From Diplonema japonicum (lineage: Eukaryota; Euglenozoa; Diplonemea; Diplonemida; Diplonemidae): a stretch of 64,000 nucleotides of DNA. This document shows positions 58,551-64,000 of the stretch, one piece after another. The notes under the pieces are model-generated. The model was not told where the DNA came from. It made no database searches and was given only the letters and a program-made list of their open reading frames with translations. A program made the translations under genes and the position numbers. The stretch lies in the NCBI GenBank assembly GCA_964019335.1, contig OZ025658.1, forward strand, positions 310,001 through 374,000, read 5' to 3'. Numbering within the stretch: position 1 is the stretch's first letter; each line of letters begins with the position of its first letter.

Positions 58551-59657
58551 TCACAGCTTAGCTTTGTCTACTATGTTGCTAAGCACCTCTTTCGGGACAC
58601 CGAACTCTCTAGCGGCGTCTAAAAGACCCGACCAGACAGGTGCCGGGATGGGGACGCCATTCGAGGTACGGTGCTTCTTAGTGAGACGCTCGGGTTCCCC
58701 AGGAAGAAGGATGGGGGTGGAAGGGTCCACCCTTCGTGTCCGCCTTGCAAAATCCATAAAGGCTGCCACCTCATCAAGACTGCCCCCGAGCTTGGAGGGA
58801 TCGATAACTATCCCGAACACATTGTTGACAGGCGACTGGTCTTCAGGTGTGCAATGACGAGGGTTCTTGGGGTGCAATGTCTTACCCCCTGTTAAACCCC
58901 CTGCAATCAATTCAACGGCCAAGGCAAGCCCGCTCCCCTTATGGTCGCCAAAAGGGAGTAACGCACCTTTAGGAGGATTGATAACGTCATACGGGTGAGT
59001 AGAGGGCTTACCTTCATGATCAAGAAGAAGCCCCTGTGGGATCTCTGTCATGCCCTTAGCTATCATGTTTTTAACCTTCCCCAGAGCTACCTTTGACGTT
59101 GCGAAGTCTAAGATGAAGTCGCCCGGTTCACCCGTTCGCTTTGGTAACGCGATGCAAATTGGATTCGTGCACACCACTGCCGAGGAGCCGCCATGGAGCG
59201 AGACCAAAGGATCGTGATCTGCAACCGCTGCCATGAAGAACCCAACAAGACCTTGATCCACTACTTGCTGTCCGTACGACCCCAGCCTGCCGATGTGTCC
59301 TGCGTTGTGGAAGGACAGCACGGAGACGGAGTCTTTCTTCGTCTTCTCGATGCATATGTCGACGGCCTCTCGGAGAGTTCGGTGGCCGAAAGAGTGTACC
59401 TTCCCCTCACCCGCGTCCACTCGGACCACCGGGCCTTCTTCGTTGACCTTCATCTGCACACCGCCTCTCAAACGGCCCGATTTTATCCCGCCCCTGTACA
59501 GCATGATCATCTGCACCCCATGGCTGTCGTGGCCTTGCAGGTTGCTCTCGACGAGATGCTCGCCCACAATGCGTGCCTCATCCCGCGGGCAACCCATCCC
59601 CTCCAAGATCGATTTGGTCAAATCGAGGAGTGCGGCTGGGGGGACACGGCGGTCCAT
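58551..59657 (-). CDS. Ldh2/YlbC-type malate/L-lactate (ketoimine) dehydrogenase
   Basis: The ATG at 59657 (MDRRVPPAALLDLTKSIL) gives 368 residues, near the family's usual 330-360. Family marks: NLQGHDSHGVQM, FHNAGHIGRLGSYGQ, CTNPICIALPKR, ILDFATSKVALGKV, FGDHKGSGLALAVELIAGGLTGG. Members are NAD(P)H-dependent 2-oxo acid or cyclic imine reductases with a non-Rossmann fold. The last three residues are AKL, a PTS1-like signal, suggesting import into peroxisomes or glycosomes. No intron. A transposon ends 16 bases upstream of the start codon and may supply the leader (see findings). The exact substrate cannot be told from sequence. Confidence 0.9.
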   Translation of the reverse strand: MDRRVPPAALLDLTKSILEGMGCPRDEARIVGEHLVESNLQGHDSHGVQMIMLYRGGIKSGRLRGGVQMKVNEEGPVVRVDAGEGKVHSFGHRTLREAVDICIEKTKKDSVSVLSFHNAGHIGRLGSYGQQVVDQGLVGFFMAAVADHDPLVSLHGGSSAVVCTNPICIALPKRTGEPGDFILDFATSKVALGKVKNMIAKGMTEIPQGLLLDHEGKPSTHPYDVINPPKGALLPFGDHKGSGLALAVELIAGGLTGGKTLHPKNPRHCTPEDQSPVNNVFGIVIDPSKLGGSLDEVAAFMDFARRTRRVDPSTPILLPGEPERLTKKHRTSNGVPIPAPVWSGLLDAAREFGVPKEVLSNIVDKAKL

Positions 59658-59675
59658 TTTCTTTTTTTTTATATA

Positions 59676-61316
59676 CTGTAAAACGAATAATGTCGGACGG
59701 AAAAATTCTCGGACAGAAAAACTCCCGGACGGAAAAACTCCCGGACACCAAAAAAACCCGGACATTTTTCCGTCCGGGAGTTTTTCTGAGAAGAAGTTTT
59801 TTTACTTAAGGGGGGGTAGCAGCTCCCACCACGTTTGCCTGGAAGGGCTTTATTCCTTGTGCAGAGCCAAAATGTCACCCTGCGTGGCAGTTTGAATTTT
59901 TCTTCCCCTTTCAATGCACCAACAAACAGCACCCACGGGATCTTTAACTTCTCATAAACCCGTACTTCTTTCGTCAGATTGACCAGTTCGACTACCCAAG
60001 GCACGTTGAGCAGCTGGCTTGAGGGGCCCAACTTTGGTGCTGACACCCCCGGCCAGCTCACCCCCGAGATAAACTCCTTACACCGGGCCAGTACAAACCC
60101 CCGAAAGCAGCTTGGCGGCCTCTGCCTCGGTCAGAAGACGGCAGCAACAGGTTCAACAGAGCCCCCGGTTTCTTCCAGACGGAAATACTGGACGTTGCTA
60201 TTCCACCCTACCACACCCTGGCCGCCGCGACGCCGTGATAGCTGCGTATCGCCCAATACGGGATTTAGCATCCTTCGGGGGCTGAAAGATTTTTGCTTGA
60301 GTCGATAGATAAACGGGCTTGGTGAGCCTATCCCAGCACAACAAATATGCACCTATGCAGAAGGGCTGCTGTGCGCCAATCCAGCCCGAAAGACAGACCT
60401 GGTAGACTTTGGTGGGGCACTGTCCTTTTCCACTGGCTAGGCTGACAAAATTTTGCAGCAAGAAAGACAAAAGCCGCAAGCCACCCCCGGAAAGCCCGGA
60501 AACGAGAAGGACAACGAGAAGGCACGCTGTTTCACCATGGAATTCAGGTCCATAATCGACACCCATAAAGTAAGGCCGGAATTGGTCTGGAATACGGGGT
60601 TAAAAACCAAAACAAAAAGGGGTGCTAAGGTCGTAAAAGTCCGTGGCTTGGGGGACAAAACGGGCTATAACCGAACAGCTGGCTGTTTCCTTGGCTGGAT
60701 GGTTAAATACAAAGTCAAAGCGGAAACGCAACCGGCAGGGATTATCCGTGCCCCGGTCAAGCACCCGCCCACCGAATGGAGCCTAACGGCATCGCCCAAT
60801 CATTGGGCTAATTATGATACTCGGTATCTGGGTTACGGAGCTGTTTCTTCCTTTTTGCTATAAATCATCGATCGATTCCCATGGTTTTGCCGAACGGGCA
60901 TATTCTGCTGCTTGTCGGCGACCACAACTCTCATACGACCTATGCCTATGGGTTCGTAGAGTGGTTCGCAGGCGCAAACGTGCACATTGCTTTTGTCCCC
61001 CTGGGCTCACCTACATGGTTCAACCGATGGATATTGGGTTGAACGCAGCTGTAAAGCATCTATTAAGAAAGGTAGTAGGCCACACGAAGGCTCGACAAGC
61101 TGATTGCCTCAGGGGCAGCAAGGGAGGACAAAGATGCAGAAAGGGAACCCTGGGGGTTTCTTCGCGCAGTTGCCGTTTGCAGCCCAGGCCAGTATGTAGG
61201 TGGTAGTGGACCAGGCCCCCTGACGGCCTTACCTAAAAAAGATTCCCGGACGGAAAAATTCCCGGACGCCAAAAAAACTCGGACATTTTTCCGTCCGGGA
61301 GTTTTTCGTTTTACAG
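59676..61316 (+). mobile_element. Pogo-type (Tc1/mariner superfamily) DNA transposon, decayed
   Basis: The left end CTGTAAAACGAA and right end TTTTTCGTTTTACAG are inverted repeats, with a TA dinucleotide on each side as in Tc1/mariner target duplications. The inverted repeats extend inward as tandem words CCCGGACGGAAAAA and CCAAAAAAAC-CGGACATTTTTCCGTCCGGGAG. The 1641-bp unit carries a broken DDE_1 transposase on the plus strand. A minus-strand frame at about 59790-60061 is also open (VPWVVELVNLTKEVRVYEK) but unassigned. Confidence 0.85.
60453..61206 (+). pseudogene. Pogo-type DDE_1 transposase remnant
   Basis: Recognisable blocks are RPELVWNTGLKTKTKRGAK (the place of the NxDETG block, but the Asp-Glu is lost), WSLTASPNHWANYD, and in another frame LLVGDHNSHTTYAY (second catalytic Asp, DxHxSH pattern), followed after a one-base shift near 61000 by PPGLTYMVQPMDIGLNAAVK (PP-Q-P-D block). 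Stops and shifts plus the lost first Asp make the copy inactive. No DNA-binding N-terminus was identified. Confidence 0.75.
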
Positions 61317-61468
61317 TATTCCCTGAACAAAAAAATTCAGTGAGACGAAAAAAAAAAAAAAAATGGAGTTGAACAACATAACAAAACTACAGGGGTGTGG
61401 GGGGTAATAAAGATCCGGGAATGGAGATAGTCTATTTTTCTTTTTTTTTTTTTGTTTTGTTTTGTTTC

Positions 61469-62888
61469 TCACACAAATGGAAAGGCGAATCCGCGTTCGG
61501 GATGCAGGTTGCCATCCATGTCCTGGTGGGGTTGTTGTTGCCGCTGCTGTTGTTGGAGCTGTTGGCTGTGCAGCCCGGGACGCTTTGCCCCCAACGGGCT
61601 TTCCTGCGCGTCGAGAAAGTTTTGGATCTGCTGCGGGTCGTCCATGTCGATGGTCTCGAGAACCTGGTGGACCATGGTCAGCACGTCCATTTTCTTCTTC
61701 CGCCGACTGGCATGCCTGTGGACAGGCCCGTCCTTGGGCGTGGCTGCGGCACGCCTCTCCGTGAAGATCGAGTCCATAGAATTCCCAGTACTCACAACGC
61801 TCTTCGTTGGAGCATAGCTCGTATAAGTAGTACTGTATGTGTCTGTTTCTGTCCAAGATTCAAGCCCGCTGTCGCTCGCCGTTTCATAGGTTGATGAAAG
61901 TGTCTCCCCGCAAGTGGAACAATGGCTGGACGAGTACGACCCTGTGGATGTGTAACTGTCGCCCGTGTAGCTTGTTGTCCCTGTTCTTGATGATGACGTT
62001 CTGTCGCCTGGATAGTGTATCTCATCGACGCCTTTCACAGCGGCTTTCCGCTTGGGGACTACCTCGGGTTCCAAGCCGAGGGCGGAGGACAGTTTGTTGA
62101 TTTGTCGTGACTGTCTTGCGATGGTCTCAGCGTGTTCTTCCTTTTTGGTGGAGTATTTCTCAACCTCCTTCTCGAGGTCCTCCTTTCTCTGTTTCAGTTT
62201 CTGAATGTGTTCCTCGTACTGTCGTATTCTGGTTTGTCTTGCGGCGGTCGTGCCGTTTTTTTCCTCTTGTCGTTCCTCAAGATACGCTTCCCAAGAGTCT
62301 TCAAGGCCTTCAACGTGAGCTCGGAAGGTGTCCTTTGCCTCTCGGAGCTTCTTTGTCTGCGATTGCATTTTTTGCTTGAGAATCAGGTTTGATTTTTGAA
62401 GTTCAATTGATTTCAATTGAAGTTTTAACTGCATTTCTCGCAGCGTGGCTGTTAAAGGACGGACGGCTTCTGCAGCATGTTCGTACTCTGAAGTGATATC
62501 CTCTGTGTCGAGCATCATGGGGGGTATCGAGTCCATTGCTGCCTTTCGTCTTCTGCACTCTTCTGCCATGACGCGGAGGNNNNNNNNNNNNNNNNNNNNN
62601 NNNNNNNNNNNNNNNNNNNNNNNNNNNNNNNNNNNNNNNNNNNNNNNNNNNNNNNNNNNNNNNNNNNNNNNNNNNNNNNNNNNNNNNNNNNNNNNNNNNN
62701 NNNNNNNNNNNNNNNNNNNNNNNNNNNNNNNNNNNNNNNNNNNNNNNNNNNNNNNNNNNNNNNNNNNNNNNNNNNNNNNCAACACTGACCCCTCGCTTCC
62801 TTCTCGGCCTCATTCCATTCACATTACTGAGATTGCTCGCTGGGTGCACCGATCCAGGCGATCCTGGAGGGGTTGTCGTTCCTACCAT
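61469..62888 (-). CDS. Coiled-coil protein, interrupted by an assembly gap
   Basis: The ATG at 62888 opens MVGTTTPPGSPGSVHPAS and a basic stretch, then 200 N, then the frame resumes at 62579 and ends at 61469. About 370 residues are readable after the gap. The first ~170 are heptad-rich coiled coil (LREMQLKLQLKSIELQKSN, YEEHIQKLKQRKEDLEKEV), followed by a Ser/Thr/Tyr-rich region (SSSRTGTTSYTGDSYTST) and a Gln-rich end. The two sides are in different frames, but the gap length is probably arbitrary. It looks like a cytoskeletal or centriolar/flagellar structural protein; no orthologue named. Confidence 0.7.
62580..62779. other. Assembly gap of 200 N
   Basis: Exactly 200 unknown bases, a round number typical of a placeholder, inside the coiled-coil gene. 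Confidence 0.98.
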
Positions 62889-63101
62889 TTTCCCCTGTTT
62901 CTTTTTTTTGTTTCCGTCAAGTGCAAAAAAATATATATATAAAATATAAAAAAGATTTACCGGATGGGGCAGTGTAAACTACACGCGAAAAAAAAGGGGT
63001 AAAAAAAAGAAAATGAGGGGATGGAGAGAAAGATAAAGGAAGTGTGTAAATGAATGAGAAAGAGAGTAAGGAGGAAAAAAAAATCACTACTAGGGGGTGC
63101 T

Positions 63102-63204
63102 TCACACTACTTTATCAGCCGGTTCCTCAAATTCTGCTGCGATGGGCTCACCTTTCATCGTCTCCCCTGCATCGTGGATGGTCACAGGAATGAACTCCGG
63201 CTAT

Positions 63205-63262
<58 letters not shown>

Positions 63263-63382
63263 CCCTTCTTCTTTCTCCCCTACCTCCTCTTCACCCCGCT
63301 TCATGTAACGCAAGCACGCTATCACCACTACTAATGGTGCTGCAAGACAAAAGCAAAGAATCGCTATGTGGTAGTCCCTCAT
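63102..63382 (-). CDS. Small single-pass membrane protein, two exons
   Basis: Exons are 63382-63284 and 63200-63102 (65 residues). The 83-nt intron starts GTAGGGGAG, holds a 55-base A run in the sense direction and ends CCTATAG. Exon 1 encodes MRDYHIAILCFCLAAPLVVV and a basic stop-transfer (RYMKRGEEE), exon 2 an acidic tail (PVTIHDAGETMKGEPIAAEF). Both exons are exact multiples of three. It resembles small tail-type membrane proteins of complexes in the ER or mitochondria, but no family is assigned. Reading through the intron would create a long Lys run. Confidence 0.65.
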
Positions 63383-63793
63383 GGTTTTTTTTCTTTCTTT
63401 TTTTCTTCCCTTTTTTTTGCTACTTTCCCCTATATAAAGGTGCAAGGGTGTCGTATTAAAAATAAAAATAACATCAAAAAAAAAGAAGGAAAAAAAAAAC
63501 CTCACCCGGCAGTGTAATAATCCAAAGGGCGCAAAAAAAAAAAAAAAAAGAGGGGGTAGCAAAAACGGAGGGGGGTTTTTTAAATGTTTTTTTTTTTAAA
63601 AAGAAATTCCGCCCGGGAAAAAAAAAACTATTCTTTTAAGGTATGCGTTTTTGCGCTCACCGGCCGAGCTGCGCTTAGTCCCCGTTGTCCCCGTTCTGGG
63701 GGCACTGGCGGGTTCCTACTGCGGTGGTCAAACTGCGGGGCAGCCTTGTCGGTGTCTGCGACAGGTACCTGTCCCGCAAGCCTTCGATGCTAC
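63383..63793. other. Intergenic region, upper part GC rich
   Basis: Homopolymers to about 63640, then GC-rich DNA continuing to the right edge. Two overlapping plus-strand frames are open in the GC-rich part without recognisable motifs. Confidence 0.35.
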
Positions 63794-64000
63794 TCATGGT
63801 CCGTTCCAGGAGTACTGGCCTCCTGTCATACCCGTGTGTGGTCGGTCCTCCGAGCAGCGTAGGGAGTAGACGCGCTCCACTCGCGCCGCTGGGAACGCTA
63901 CCCCTCTGCCATCAGCGTGGTACAGGTCCTGGACTCGTCTCAGCACATACCGTAGCCTCCTTGCCTTGACGCCCAGGTCCTCCACCTTGCCCACTTCCCC
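63794..64000 (-). CDS. Possible C-terminal part of a gene entering from the right edge
   Basis: The minus-strand frame is open from the edge to a TGA at 63794 (69 codons). It reads VKARRLRYVLRRVQDLYHAD and AARVERVYSLRCSEDRP, Arg-rich with helical character, and the base composition matches coding DNA. Other frames are also open, so the strand is not certain. It could belong to a host gene or another mobile element. Confidence 0.3.
   Translation of the reverse strand, partial: GEVGKVEDLGVKARRLRYVLRRVQDLYHADGRGVAFPAARVERVYSLRCSEDRPHTGMTGGQYSWNGP

Noticed and set aside
1-64000. tRNA, rRNA, spliced-leader RNA, CRISPR arrays and bacterial operon signals
   Set aside because: Scanned by eye for tRNA B-box words, repeat-spacer arrays and ribosomal motifs; none were found. 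Introns and eukaryotic protein families exclude a prokaryotic source.

Overview
This is nuclear DNA of a protist. The best fit, by inference, is a diplonemid-like member of Euglenozoa. Three things support that. All 23 host genes that I can place lie on the minus strand across about 63 kb, and only mobile elements lie on the plus strand; this looks like a polycistronic array. Several genes have a candidate spliced-leader acceptor (tract plus AG) just upstream of the ATG. Two tyrosine-recombinase retrotransposons have the gene order and terminal structure known from trypanosomatid VIPER/SIRE, and the cyclase at 2.4-4.8 kb carries the trypanosome-type catalytic core. Against a trypanosomatid, the genes hold many short cis-spliced GT-AG introns. 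I found no spliced-leader RNA, tRNA or rRNA gene.

Intergenic DNA is dominated by A/T and G/C homopolymers, commonly 20-55 bases long. The introns are short (38-101 nt) and often consist mainly of an A homopolymer read in the sense direction. Untreated, these read as false poly-lysine stretches, split genes, or lost C-terminal exons. I rebuilt multi-exon models for the Kv channel, the GT15 mannosyltransferase, the SNF1-like kinase, the LRR/EGF-like receptor, a zinc-finger/CID protein, a 143-residue acidic protein and a 65-residue membrane protein.

Layout. 0-23 kb: partial membrane protein, receptor-like adenylate cyclase with a degenerate second domain, ARM/coiled-coil protein, Kv channel, four-TM protein, inactive-looking TRF4-type nucleotidyltransferase, GT15 mannosyltransferase, TPR protein. 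23-30 kb: solo retroelement terminus, SNF1/CIPK-like kinase, phosphate acetyltransferase, PP2C-like pseudophosphatase. 30-36 kb: decayed VIPER-like element and a hAT-type pair. 36-50 kb: Na+/H+ exchanger, second solo terminus, LRR protein, PPR protein, COMM-domain protein, tandem Ubl-ankyrin paralogues, zinc-finger/CID protein. 51.4-55.4 kb: longer VIPER-like element with split direct repeats and a -1 frameshift signal. 55.7-64 kb: small proteins, type II membrane protein, Cys-rich microprotein, Ldh2-type dehydrogenase ending in a PTS1-like AKL, a decayed pogo-type transposon abutting it, a coiled-coil protein broken by a 200-N gap, a small membrane protein and an unassigned GC-rich edge.

The host genes share no obvious single pathway, as expected if they are grouped by transcription rather than by function. 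The strongest leads are the homopolymer introns, the VIPER/SIRE-like family and its T-tract insertion sites, and a pogo terminal repeat that may supply the splice acceptor of the dehydrogenase gene.
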